NCBI GenBank assembly: GCA_947372235.1
Contig: CANBSW010000011.1
Coordinates: 1 to 49,821 of the forward strand
From: Chitinophagaceae bacterium
Lineage (GTDB): Bacteria > Bacteroidota > Bacteroidia > Chitinophagales > Chitinophagaceae
Direction of reading: 5' to 3'
Length of the DNA stretch: 49,821 nt
Numbering within the stretch: position 1 is the first letter of the stretch; each line of letters begins with the position of its first letter. Of the stretch, positions 1 to 9,269 are shown one piece after another. The notes beneath the pieces are model-generated. The model saw only the letters and a list, made by a program, of their open reading frames with translations. It was not told the DNA's origin and made no database searches. The position numbers and the translations under genes were made by a program.

Positions 1-336
1 TTAAAACCCGGCGGCCATTTCAGCATTTCTGATATTGTGTTGGAAGGGCAATTGCCCTCACAATTAAAACAGGCTGCAGAAATGTATGCGGGTTGTGTAT
101 CCGGAGCTATTCAGAAGCAAGTATATATGGAATTGATTGAGGCAACAGGTTTTACCAATATCACCATTCAGAAAGAAAAACTAATTTCTATTCCGGATGA
201 TATTTTGATTAATTATATCAGCAAAGAAGAGATTGAATTATTCAGGAATAGTGATATGGGTATTTATAGTATTACGGTGTATGCTGAAAAGCCTTTGGAG
301 AAAGCAGCTTGTTGTGCACCTGGGTGTTGTGATTAA
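1..336 (+). CDS. arsM: Arsenite S-adenosylmethionine methyltransferase ArsM, C-terminal part (5' truncated by window edge)
   Basis: Open from base 1 (LKPGGHFSISDIVLEGQLP...) to TAA at 334-336; ArsM-like C-terminus with Cys-rich tail AACCAPGCCD; followed by other ars genes. Confidence 0.8.
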   Translation, partial: LKPGGHFSISDIVLEGQLPSQLKQAAEMYAGCVSGAIQKQVYMELIEATGFTNITIQKEKLISIPDDILINYISKEEIELFRNSDMGIYSITVYAEKPLEKAACCAPGCCD

Positions 337-432
337 TAACACGTCATTGCGAGGTACGAAGCAATCTGTGTCTCGCATAAAGAGGCTTAATGACAAAGCA
401 CAGATTGCTTCGTACCTCGCAATGACGTGTTA
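337..432. repeat. Perfect 34-bp inverted repeat (TAACACGTCATTGCGAGGTACGAAGCAATCTGTG), 28-nt loop
   Basis: Arms 337-370 and 399-432 are exact reverse complements; the repeat starts at the base after the arsM stop. Confidence 0.95.
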
Positions 433-457
433 TCGCAATGACGCAAAAAATAGTTTT

Positions 458-949
458 ATGGAAATAACTTCACTTCTTCCCCAACATTGGGAAGCCGTTA
501 AAAAAATTTACGAAGAAGGCATCGCAACCGGTAATGCTACATTTCAAACTTCAGCTCCATCCTGGGAAGAATGGGATGCTGCACATTCTACTAAACCAAG
601 ATTAGTGGCTGTTGAAAACAATGAAGTGCTAGGATGGGCCGCCATCACGCCTGTTAGCGGACGATGTGTGTATGCAGGTGTTGGTGAAGTGAGTGTGTAT
701 GTTAGTGCAGCAGCACGAGGCAAAGGTGTTGGCAAACAATTACTCAACGCACTCATCGAACAAAGTGAGACCCAAAATTTCTGGACCCTACAGGCTGGCA
801 TTTTTCCGGAGAACATTGCAAGCATTGCTTTACATCATTCCCTTGGTTTTAGAACCATTGGTACCAGAGAAAAAATTGGTAAGATGAAAGGCATTTGGCG
901 CGATACGGTTTTATTGGAAAGAAGAAGTGATAAAACCGGTATTGAATGA
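458..949 (+). CDS. arsN: GNAT N-acetyltransferase, ArsN / phosphinothricin acetyltransferase-like
   Basis: MEITSLLPQHWEAVKKIYEEGIATGNATFQT...VYVSAAARGKGVGKQLLNALIE...SIALHHSLGFRTIGTRE; acetyl-CoA motif; ars operon context. The ORF-track start at 233 runs through the repeat, so ATG 458 is preferred. Confidence 0.8.
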   Translation: MEITSLLPQHWEAVKKIYEEGIATGNATFQTSAPSWEEWDAAHSTKPRLVAVENNEVLGWAAITPVSGRCVYAGVGEVSVYVSAAARGKGVGKQLLNALIEQSETQNFWTLQAGIFPENIASIALHHSLGFRTIGTREKIGKMKGIWRDTVLLERRSDKTGIE

Positions 950-1584
950 AAAAATATGTAACAGAATTTCTCGGAACCTTTATACTGATATTTTTGGGAA
1001 CTGGCGCAGCCATTGCCAATGAAGTAACCCATGGTGGCGTAACACATATTGGTGTTGCCATTTGTTTTGGATTGATTGTAATGGCACTCATTTATGCTAT
1101 TGGAGATATTTCAGGTGCACATATGAACCCCGCTGTTACCATTGCATTTGCTGCCAATAATGTTTTTAAATGGGTTGATGTATTTCCTTATATCATCAGT
1201 CAGATAGCCGGTGCATTTGCAGGGAGCTTAGTACTGCATTATATCTTTCCTGATTCTGTTTTTTTGGGAGCCACTTTGCCGGTTAATGGAGCCATGCAAT
1301 CTTTCATACTTGAACTCTTTCTTACTTTTATTTTAATGTTCGTTGTATTACGTGTTGCCACAGGATCAAAAGAACAGGGACTGTTTGCGGGTGCTGCCAT
1401 CGGTTCTATAGTTTTAGTAGAAGCCATGTTTGCCGGACCAATCTCCGGCGCATCTATGAACCCTGCACGTTCTTTGGCTCCGGCCATCCTCAGCGGTCAT
1501 ACCGAACATTTGTGGCTCTATCTTTCCGCTCCTGTTATTGGCGCATTACTAGCAGTGATCATTCATCAATTTTTAAAAAAATAA
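946..1584 (+). CDS. aqpS: MIP/aquaglyceroporin family channel (AqpS-like, ars operon)
   Basis: Two NPA boxes (HMNPAVTIAFA, SMNPARSLAPA) and six hydrophobic segments; located between arsN and arsC. Confidence 0.85.
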   Translation: MKKYVTEFLGTFILIFLGTGAAIANEVTHGGVTHIGVAICFGLIVMALIYAIGDISGAHMNPAVTIAFAANNVFKWVDVFPYIISQIAGAFAGSLVLHYIFPDSVFLGATLPVNGAMQSFILELFLTFILMFVVLRVATGSKEQGLFAGAAIGSIVLVEAMFAGPISGASMNPARSLAPAILSGHTEHLWLYLSAPVIGALLAVIIHQFLKK

Positions 1585-1587
1585 TTC

Positions 1588-1983
1588 ATGTTAAAAAAGA
1601 AACTCCTTTTTGTTTGTGTAGAAAACAGTAACCGCAGCCAGATGAGTCAGGCTTTTGCAAAAATTCATGGAGGCGATAATGTAGAAGCTTATAGTGCAGG
1701 AAGTAAACCCAGTGGTATTGTTAATCCGAAAGCAATTGCTGCGATGAAGGAATTGGGTTATGATTTAAGTACTCACGACAGTAAATCATTACAGGAAGTA
1801 GAAGCTTTTGCACCGTTTGATGCCGTGGTTACCATGGGTTGCGGCGATGCCTGCCCGTGGATGCCCGCTAAAAAATTTATCGACTGGCAGATCCCGGATC
1901 CCAAACATATGGACCCAAAAGAATTTAATGAAGTGCGCGATTTTATCAGCGATAAAATAAAAGAGCTCCTGGCAGAACTATGA
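1588..1983 (+). CDS. arsC: Arsenate reductase, low-MW protein tyrosine phosphatase family
   Basis: LFVCVENSNRSQMSQAFA (VCxxNxxRSxMA-like P-loop), VVTMGCGDACPWMP, DWQIPDP. Confidence 0.9.
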   Translation: MLKKKLLFVCVENSNRSQMSQAFAKIHGGDNVEAYSAGSKPSGIVNPKAIAAMKELGYDLSTHDSKSLQEVEAFAPFDAVVTMGCGDACPWMPAKKFIDWQIPDPKHMDPKEFNEVRDFISDKIKELLAEL

Positions 1984-2337
1984 TTCTTTTTTATCCGGTG
2001 TTCCAATAATGCCTTCTATTATGGAAGACACAAAACTTACCACCAGGCTAAAAAACAATGCCGATATCCACCCATCAACAGTAAACCCGGGAACAATATC
2101 TGCCACCCATTTTACAATGATGATATTGATCACTAGTAAAAACAGTCCTAAAGTAAATAAAGTAATGGGGATGGTTAACAGTATGAGTATGGGTTTGATA
2201 AAACTATTTAATAAGCCCAAAACTACTGCCACCATTAATGCAGTAACGGTATCATCTACATGAACACCTTTTAAAATATAAGCAGCCAGTAAAACAGCGA
2301 CTGCTGTGGCAATGGTTTTTGCAAAAAACTTTCCCAT
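1978..2337 (-). CDS. Phage holin family / DUF360-type 4-TM membrane protein
   Basis: 119 aa, four hydrophobic segments; convergent 6-nt overlap with arsC. Confidence 0.65.
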   Translation of the reverse strand: MGKFFAKTIATAVAVLLAAYILKGVHVDDTVTALMVAVVLGLLNSFIKPILILLTIPITLFTLGLFLLVINIIIVKWVADIVPGFTVDGWISALFFSLVVSFVSSIIEGIIGTPDKKES

Positions 2338-2342
2338 GAATG

Positions 2343-2741
2343 CTATTTATGATTCAAGTTACCATTTATTTTTCTTCTGATGCCCTCTTTCAGAACAGCA
2401 ACATTAAAATTGATTAACAACCCTATTTTTTTTTCTGACAGTTTAAGATAAGTAACCAATTGTGCTTCATGGATCGGAAAAATTCCCTCTGTTGATTTTA
2501 ATTCAATGATCACTTCATCTTCTATTAGCTGATCAATTACAAACCCTTTTTCCAATATTATACCTTTATAAACAACAGGCAATATCAGTTGTCTTTTTAC
2601 TGATATACCTTCTTGTTGTAGCTCATTAAATAAACAATAGTCATAAACTGATTCCATCAAACCGGGTCCAAGTTGCTTATGAACTTCTATGGCACATTTT
2701 ATGACTTGATAGGTTAGTAGGTTGTAGGCTTGCTCTTTCAT
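2343..2741 (-). CDS. GxxExxY family protein
   Basis: AIEVHKQLGPGLMESVYDYCLFNELQQEGISVKRQ...IELKSTEGIFPIHEAQLVTYLKLSEKKIGLLINFN. Confidence 0.85.
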   Translation of the reverse strand: MKEQAYNLLTYQVIKCAIEVHKQLGPGLMESVYDYCLFNELQQEGISVKRQLILPVVYKGIILEKGFVIDQLIEDEVIIELKSTEGIFPIHEAQLVTYLKLSEKKIGLLINFNVAVLKEGIRRKINGNLNHK

Positions 2742-2840
2742 GAGATAAACCTAATAAGATGCACTCTTTTAAAAAAGAGTATTTACCGCAATTGGGAGGA
2801 TTTTTTCACCTTAAATTTTAGTGGTGATATACTTTATTCG

Positions 2841-2932
2841 AGACTTTTTTTCAACACAGAGATACAGAGGAGCAGAGTTGCACAGAGAATCTCCTCTGTG
2901 TAGCTCCTTATCTCTGTGTTGAAAAAAAGTCT
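2841..2932. repeat. Inverted repeat, probable stem-loop downstream of the M16 operon
   Basis: agactttttttcaacacagagata... / ...tatctctgtgttgaaaaaaagtct, 24-bp perfect outer arms; lies just 3' of the stop at 2958 (minus strand). Confidence 0.85.
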
Positions 2933-2957
2933 AACAAAATCCGCAACTCAAAAAATC

Positions 2958-4238
2958 TTACACCACCACCAATTCAAAAAACTCCTCCGGATTCAAATAC
3001 TTATTAGCCAGTGCCTGTATCTCTTCCGGTGTAATGGTTTGAACGGTTTTGATGCCGTTGTAGAAATAGTCTTCTGATAAATTATTGAGGATATAACTTT
3101 TCCATCTTGCAATGATCTGGAAAGGACCATCAAGATCTCCGAGCAATGAACCGATCATGTAATTACGGACCAGATCAAGCTCTTCTGTTTCTACCGGTTC
3201 ATTTCTAAGAATAGCCATTTCTTTGTACACTTCTTCAACCGTTGCTTCACAAACGTCGCGACCGGCTTCGGTGCTGATCATCCAGGCAGATTCATGAATA
3301 TGATTTTGCATGTAGCTGTGTATACCGTAAGTATAGCCTTTATCCTCACGGATATTACTCATCAGTCTCGATCCAAAAAAGCCGCCGAAAATATTATTCA
3401 GTACCTGTGTTTTTTGAAAATCAGGATGATGCCTGTTTGGGAAAGGGCGTGCAATTCTGATAGCACCCTGCACACCATCAGCATCGTTAATGATATTGTA
3501 TTTCTTTGTGTCGGCAGTATTCAGGTTAAACTGTATGGCAGGTAATTCTTTTTTATTCAGGGGTAAATGGCCAAATGCTTTGTTGAGTTGTTGTTCAAGA
3601 TCAACAGGTGGTTTACCTGCTACAAATAATAAACACTTTCCTTCGGTATAAAATTTTTTATAAAAAGTATCCAGTTCATTACGATCAAGCTGTTCATAAT
3701 CTAATGTGGATGTATAACGGCCATAGGGATGATGAAAGCCATAAATATATTCATCGATCAGGCGGTTGGCAACAAAATCACATTTTTTGAGGTTTACTTC
3801 CAAACGTTGCTTTTGATTTTGTTTGTAGATGGCCAGTTCTTCTTCGGGGAAAATACTTTCTGTCATTAACTCCGCCACTACCGGTAACAGTTCTGACAGG
3901 TTTTTACTCAAACAATGCAAAGTGATGGTTGCCGTTTCGTTATAACAGCTTCTGTTTAAATAAGCACCGTAAAACTCAAAGTGCTCGTTAATAGCGAAAG
4001 CTTTCTTTTGCTTTGTACCATTCTTCAACATAAAGTTGGTTGTGGCTGCAACAATATTCTTTTCTTCGTACCAGTTACCGGCTGAGAATACCCATTCGAG
4101 CGACAATACTTCCTGCGCACCGGCATCAATGCTGTAAACAGGAACCCCATTGTCTAATAAAAAATGTTCGTAAGGTTTTAACTGCAGTTTCATATCCACA
4201 GCATCTATAATATCCGGTGCAGTTTTTCTATTTAGCAT
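2958..4238 (-). CDS. M16 family protein, non-catalytic subunit (no HxxEH)
   Basis: M16 fold signatures (SRLMSNIREDKGYTYGIHSYM) but no HxxEH zinc motif at the N-terminus. Confidence 0.8.
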   Translation of the reverse strand: MLNRKTAPDIIDAVDMKLQLKPYEHFLLDNGVPVYSIDAGAQEVLSLEWVFSAGNWYEEKNIVAATTNFMLKNGTKQKKAFAINEHFEFYGAYLNRSCYNETATITLHCLSKNLSELLPVVAELMTESIFPEEELAIYKQNQKQRLEVNLKKCDFVANRLIDEYIYGFHHPYGRYTSTLDYEQLDRNELDTFYKKFYTEGKCLLFVAGKPPVDLEQQLNKAFGHLPLNKKELPAIQFNLNTADTKKYNIINDADGVQGAIRIARPFPNRHHPDFQKTQVLNNIFGGFFGSRLMSNIREDKGYTYGIHSYMQNHIHESAWMISTEAGRDVCEATVEEVYKEMAILRNEPVETEELDLVRNYMIGSLLGDLDGPFQIIARWKSYILNNLSEDYFYNGIKTVQTITPEEIQALANKYLNPEEFFELVVV

Positions 4239-4908
4239 GTTTGATCTTGTGTGTTTTCTTTTTAAAAAATTTCTTGTACAATCTTGCGAAAAACATAGGT
4301 AGAACTCCGATAGCAGATACTTCTATTGTTGAAATATATGTGAGCATAAAAATACAGACAAAACTTACCGTCATCCATACTACCCTGTAAGCAAACACAT
4401 CCCTTTCTTCCTCTTCCATAGGATACGTCATTTCAGGATATTTTTTGGTTACCATCCAATACAATATATAGGTCATAACTCCGGCTGCAATATTATTTAA
4501 CAGAAATATCCGGCAGGCAAGTATGATCACATTACTGTTCTCAATACTCGCATAAAAGAAAGCGGTTGAGAACGGAAAGAATATTACAGGCAAAAGCATC
4601 ATCAGATTCCAGGTAAGAATAGATCTGTTGTAATTATGAATGTGTTTGAATAAAAGATGGTGCCTTACCCAATAGTTTGAGATCAACAGAAAACTAAACA
4701 GCAGTGATAAAAACTTGTATTTCATGCCTGCCAACTCATTCCAAACTTCTGCATAAGTGGTTTTTTCATCTACATGTGGAATTTTAAACTCAATCACCAG
4801 TAAGGTAATAGCAATAGCAAACACCGCATCACTAAAGAATGCCAGTCGCTCTACCTGGAAATCGTGTTTGGGATGTTTGTTTGCTGTTGGTTCGTGGTGC
4901 GACATCAT
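4228..4908 (-). CDS. TMEM175 / DUF1211 family membrane protein (putative K+ channel)
   Basis: VERLAFFSDAVFAIAITLLVIEFKIP (RxxxFSDxVxAIAITLL signature) and multiple TM segments. Confidence 0.8.
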   Translation of the reverse strand: MMSHHEPTANKHPKHDFQVERLAFFSDAVFAIAITLLVIEFKIPHVDEKTTYAEVWNELAGMKYKFLSLLFSFLLISNYWVRHHLLFKHIHNYNRSILTWNLMMLLPVIFFPFSTAFFYASIENSNVIILACRIFLLNNIAAGVMTYILYWMVTKKYPEMTYPMEEEERDVFAYRVVWMTVSFVCIFMLTYISTIEVSAIGVLPMFFARLYKKFFKKKTHKIKHAK

Positions 4909-4910
4909 TT

Positions 4911-6146
4911 TTATTTTGCGTAATAAAACATTGTGTTGCTATTGTCATTCCTGAAAACCTCTTTACAATATTGCTGCACATCATCTGTAGTGATGGTATT
5001 GTATTTTTCAAGTTCTGTATTCATCAAATTTGCATCTCCTAATAATTCATACATGGCAAGGCTGTTGGCGCGGCTCATCACACCCATGTCTTCGAAAGCG
5101 ATCACACTTTCTGTTTTGTTCTTTACTTTTTGCAGTTCCAGATCAGATACTTTGGCAGATTGCATTTTTTCAATTTCCTCATCTACTGCTTTGGCTGCAT
5201 CTTCCATCTTTACTCCTTTTACCAGTTTACCATCAATGGCGATCAATCCTTTATCAACACTTCCAAAATGATAACAATCCAGATTAGAGAATAATTGTTT
5301 TTCTTTTACCAGTGATTGATATAAACGCGATGAACCGCCACCACCCAGTATTTCTGTTGCCAGGTCTGCTGTATAATATCCTTTTTCCAGTCTGGCATCC
5401 ATATGCCATGTTTTAATAAATGCATCCAATGGAACATTCGCGTGTACTTCTATTTTCCGCGCTTCTGTTTGACGGGGTTCAATGGGAAGATTACGTTCAT
5501 ATTTTTCTCCCATGGGAATATTACCAAACCATTTTTCTGCCAGCTGTTTTACATTTTCCAATTGTACATGCCCCGCCACCACCAATATTGCATTTATGGG
5601 GCGATAATGTTTGAAAAAAAAATGTTTTACATCCTCAATATTTGCATTTTCTACATGGCTTAGCTCTTTACCAATCGTCATCCAGCGGTAAGGATGTTTG
5701 GTATATGCCAGTTCGCGCATTTTATGCCATACATCACCATATGGTTTATTAATATAGTGTTCTTTAAATTCCTCGCACACTACTTTTTTTTGCACAGATA
5801 AACTTTTTGCACCAAAAGCCAGGCTCAACATCCTGTCACTTTCAAGCCAAAAAGCTGTTTCCAGATTTTCGGCGGGCAGTTGACAATAATAGTTTGTAAG
5901 ATCGTTTGTGGTATAAGCATTGTTTTCGCCACCGGCTCTTTGCAGGGGTTCATCATAATCAGGTATATTAATACTGCCACCAAACATCAGATGCTCAAAC
6001 AAATGTGCGAAACCGGTTTTTTCGGGGTTCTCGTCTCTGGCACCTACATCATACATAATATTAAGAACAGCCATTGGGGTAGAATGGTCTTCATGAACCA
6101 GAACGCGTAAACCATTATCTAAAACAAATCTTTCGTATTGAATCAT
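4911..6146 (-). CDS. M16 family zinc metallopeptidase, catalytic subunit
   Basis: DENPEKTGFAHLFEHLMFGGS (HxxEH) and downstream Glu region; 411 aa. Confidence 0.9.
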   Translation of the reverse strand: MIQYERFVLDNGLRVLVHEDHSTPMAVLNIMYDVGARDENPEKTGFAHLFEHLMFGGSINIPDYDEPLQRAGGENNAYTTNDLTNYYCQLPAENLETAFWLESDRMLSLAFGAKSLSVQKKVVCEEFKEHYINKPYGDVWHKMRELAYTKHPYRWMTIGKELSHVENANIEDVKHFFFKHYRPINAILVVAGHVQLENVKQLAEKWFGNIPMGEKYERNLPIEPRQTEARKIEVHANVPLDAFIKTWHMDARLEKGYYTADLATEILGGGGSSRLYQSLVKEKQLFSNLDCYHFGSVDKGLIAIDGKLVKGVKMEDAAKAVDEEIEKMQSAKVSDLELQKVKNKTESVIAFEDMGVMSRANSLAMYELLGDANLMNTELEKYNTITTDDVQQYCKEVFRNDNSNTMFYYAK

Positions 6147-6215
6147 AATAAAATTTAAAAAGAAGGTGCAAATTAGGGCTTTGCCAAAAAAAAGAGACAG
6201 GAATGTTTAGAAAGA

Positions 6216-7406
6216 TCAATAGCGGATGTCTTTTACATCAATTGTTAAAACAACCGGCTTCTGGTCGCGGAAAACTATGACCCTTATTCTGCCGATACTG
6301 TTTTGAAAGATTGTTTTATAGGTCTGTATGTTTTTAGACGTGTTGGCTTCTACAGAAAAAATTACATCTCCTCTTAAAAAGCCTGCTTTGGCGCCTGGTG
6401 AGTTGGGTATTATATCAACAATCCTGATTTCTCCATCAATCTGATAAATACCAAGACCGGTATAAGAATAATCAAAACTTTCTGTGTAATGGTTGTTGGG
6501 CTTGATATGAATACTTTGTTCGGGATAATTGATGATCACATTAAAACGGCGAAGGATATCATTCCCTATTAACCCACCCAACAGGGGATAGCTTGTTACA
6601 TTATAGTCATCCTCAAAAATATGTACAGGAACTCTTTTGAATTTATAAGGCCCAAGCTTTATTTCTTTGACTACAGAAACACTCATTTGTCTTTTCCCTC
6701 CAATACCTTCTGCCTGTGTAGGATACATTTTGCGGCTTTTCTTAAACACCACACTATCATCAACAAAATCCTGCGATAGCAGAAAACTTAATCCTGCACC
6801 TGTATCAAAAATAAAACGGCTTTGAATGGCTCTTTCATCTTCAACAGTAGCGGTTTGTAAGGGCAGGGTAGAAAAATTAGGCTTTAACATATATCCACCT
6901 TTGGGATATTTAAAAATTCCGGGGCTGTATACTTCTATCATCATATTATCATAATCCAGTTTTACAATATACCGCCTCAAAAAACTATAGCCTATGATAC
7001 CATCTATTCTTACTCCATAAACACTGGTAAGCAGGTCATAATCGTTGATATGAAAATCGAGATGGTGTGTTAAAAAACCATACAGTTTGAGGGTATGGTT
7101 ATTGGTAAAATCCACTTTTCTGATACCACCAATACCGCGGATGGTTTTATCTGATTTTACGGAAATTACATTCAGATAAGCTGCTGCTGCAGAATCGAGC
7201 GAGATACCGCCACTACCTGTATCAAATACAAAATTGAGCGTATCAGGAAAAGAATCTATCTGGGCTTTTACAATTACAATGCCGCCGTTTAGTTGCGAAA
7301 ATGGAAACTTCACCAATAGTTTTGCTTGTGGAGGAACAAATTCCTCCTGTGCGGTACCTATGATACTCAGGCAAAGCAAGGCTAAAGCAATACAAATTGG
7401 TTTCAT
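6216..7406 (-). CDS. Retropepsin-like aspartyl protease with C-terminal PDZ domain, secreted
   Basis: Signal peptide; two D-T-G motifs (FVFDTGSGG, FIFDTGAGLSF); PDZ-like IVDIIPNSPGAKAGFLRGDVIFSV. Confidence 0.8.
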   Translation of the reverse strand: MKPICIALALLCLSIIGTAQEEFVPPQAKLLVKFPFSQLNGGIVIVKAQIDSFPDTLNFVFDTGSGGISLDSAAAAYLNVISVKSDKTIRGIGGIRKVDFTNNHTLKLYGFLTHHLDFHINDYDLLTSVYGVRIDGIIGYSFLRRYIVKLDYDNMMIEVYSPGIFKYPKGGYMLKPNFSTLPLQTATVEDERAIQSRFIFDTGAGLSFLLSQDFVDDSVVFKKSRKMYPTQAEGIGGKRQMSVSVVKEIKLGPYKFKRVPVHIFEDDYNVTSYPLLGGLIGNDILRRFNVIINYPEQSIHIKPNNHYTESFDYSYTGLGIYQIDGEIRIVDIIPNSPGAKAGFLRGDVIFSVEANTSKNIQTYKTIFQNSIGRIRVIVFRDQKPVVLTIDVKDIRY

Positions 7407-7531
7407 GCAGTTTGAATTTACGCAGAAATACCTGTTGATACGCCCTTAATCTTTACCAAGTTGCCCTGTAAAAGATAAGCGGTTGGTTTTAGGGATAGTT
7501 TTCAGAAAAATGGGGGCCATGTTTCACATTT

Positions 7532-7616
7532 TAAAATTTAACCGCAAGGATATGCGAGGGTTTTAAGGTGTCCTTTGTGAAACTTTGCGCCATGGCGCCC
7601 TTGCGGTTAAATTTTA
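7532..7616. repeat. Inverted repeat with 18-bp perfect arms
   Basis: taaaatttaaccgcaagg (7532-7549) / ccttgcggttaaatttta (7599-7616). Confidence 0.85.
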
Positions 7617-7664
7617 GCATTGATTCGTAATACATTTTCATTAACTCAATCAACCTTATCACCC

Positions 7665-7672
7665 TACCTTTG
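7665..7672 (+). promoter_or_regulatory. Bacteroidota-type -7 element TACCTTTG upstream of mqnC
   Basis: Match to TAnnTTTG, 26 nt before the ATG. Confidence 0.45.
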
Positions 7673-7698
7673 TTCTCTTTTTAAACAACCTGAAGCGT

Positions 7699-8823
7699 AT
7701 GCAATTAGCCGATCTGTACCAGAAAGCCCTTCAATTCGAGTTCCTGAGCATAGAAGAAGGAATGTTTTTGTTTGAGCAAGCCCCGCTTACCGAACTGATG
7801 TATGTGGCCGATGAAATGCGCAAAAAACAAGTACCCTACAATAAAGTTACCTGGCAGATAGACCGTAATGTAAATACCACCAACGTGTGTATTGCCAACT
7901 GTAAATTTTGTAATTTTTACAGGGTGCCGGGCCATGCCGAAGCCTATATTACCGATATGCCCACTTATCGTAAAAAAATAGAAGAGACCATGAAGTTTGG
8001 GGGCGATCAATTGCTGTTACAAGGTGGCCACCACCCGGATCTGGGATTGGATTTTTATACCAAAACCTTCCGCGCCATTAAGCAGGAATATCCTACCATT
8101 AAACTGCACTCACTCGGACCACCCGAAGTAGCACATATTGCCAAGCTCGAAAAGATGAGTCATCATGATGTGTTGAAAGCCTTGCAGGAATCAGGGCTGG
8201 ATTCATTACCCGGTGCCGGAGCGGAAATATTGGTAGACCGTGTACGCAGACTGATCTCCAAAGGAAAATGTGGAGCTGATGAGTGGCTGGCAGTAATGCA
8301 TGAAGCCCATAAATTGAATATCACCACCAGTGCCACCATGATGTTTGGCCATGTGGAAACATTGGAAGAACGTTTTATACATTTAGCCCGCATTCGCGAA
8401 GTACAGAGCCGTAAGCCGGAGAATGCCAAAGGGTTCCTCGCGTTTATTCCTTGGACGTTTCAGGATGTAGATACTTTGCTTGCTCGGATCAGGGGGGTTC
8501 ATAATTTAACTACTCCGGATGAGTATATCAGAATGATTGCCATCAGCCGTATTATGCTACCCAACGTAAAAAACATACAGGCCAGCTGGTTAACAGTAGG
8601 CAAACAAACCGCTCAGATCTGTTTACATGCCGGAGCCAATGATTTTGGAAGTATCATGATCGAGGAAAACGTGGTAAGCGCCGCCGGGGCCCCGCACCGT
8701 TTTACTTACAAAACCATGCAGGAAGCCATTAAAGAAGCCGGTTTTGAACCACAACTCAGAAACCAGCAATACGAGTTCAGGCCCATACCGGAAGCGATAC
8801 AGGAGCAGGTAATAGATTATTAG
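7699..8823 (+). CDS. mqnC: Cyclic dehypoxanthinyl futalosine synthase (radical SAM), menaquinone biosynthesis
   Basis: CIANCKFCNFYR radical SAM motif; QGGHHPDLGLDFY; GLDSLPGAGAEILVDRVR. Confidence 0.93.
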   Translation: MQLADLYQKALQFEFLSIEEGMFLFEQAPLTELMYVADEMRKKQVPYNKVTWQIDRNVNTTNVCIANCKFCNFYRVPGHAEAYITDMPTYRKKIEETMKFGGDQLLLQGGHHPDLGLDFYTKTFRAIKQEYPTIKLHSLGPPEVAHIAKLEKMSHHDVLKALQESGLDSLPGAGAEILVDRVRRLISKGKCGADEWLAVMHEAHKLNITTSATMMFGHVETLEERFIHLARIREVQSRKPENAKGFLAFIPWTFQDVDTLLARIRGVHNLTTPDEYIRMIAISRIMLPNVKNIQASWLTVGKQTAQICLHAGANDFGSIMIEENVVSAAGAPHRFTYKTMQEAIKEAGFEPQLRNQQYEFRPIPEAIQEQVIDY

Positions 8824-8956
8824 CGGTGAGCTATGCGCTTCGAGCCATGAGCTTTTACATTTAAAAAAGCTCGCGCTCAAGGCTGCTTCTTAACTTTTTG
8901 TTTCACGAAATCCATACAAATACCATTAATTTCGTATACAAACCAACCCTGCCAGT

Positions 8957-9157
8957 ATGAAGCTAAAAATTATATTGCCGGTACTATTACTTACCGGATC
9001 CATCATTTTAATGGTGTTTTTGCTAAGAAATACATGCCAGCAGAAAGTTTCATGCGATAAGTGTAAAGAGTCAGCTCCCAAAAACAAAGATACCGGTGGA
9101 GGAAATGAGATTCTGGATGGTTCGCTTAACCACCTGATTGTGTATACCAGAAAATAA
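8957..9157 (+). CDS. Small exported/membrane protein, unknown function
   Basis: 66 aa, N-terminal hydrophobic segment, followed by a terminator. Confidence 0.5.
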   Translation: MKLKIILPVLLLTGSIILMVFLLRNTCQQKVSCDKCKESAPKNKDTGGGNEILDGSLNHLIVYTRK

Positions 9158-9163
9158 ATCCTG

Positions 9164-9192
9164 TCCCGCGATATTAACGCGGGATTTTTTTT
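9164..9192 (+). terminator. Rho-independent terminator
   Basis: tcccgcg atattaa cgcggga followed by T8. Confidence 0.85.
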
Positions 9193-9269
9193 CTTTGTGC
9201 TGTAACAAAATAGATCCTGTAGCGTATAACCTGTATACAAAGCAACAATTCTGAGCTATTACTGCTGTT

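Noticed and set aside
233-457. 75-aa N-terminal extension of the GNAT ORF in the track
   Set aside because: It is translated through the 34-bp inverted repeat; GNAT homology begins at ATG 458
1978-2337. Phage holin-like gene as evidence of a prophage
   Set aside because: DUF360/holin-superfamily 4-TM proteins are common chromosomal genes; no other phage genes nearby
2763-2782. actcttttaaaaaagagt hairpin upstream of the GxxExxY gene
   Set aside because: Short A/T-rich stem, not convincingly functional
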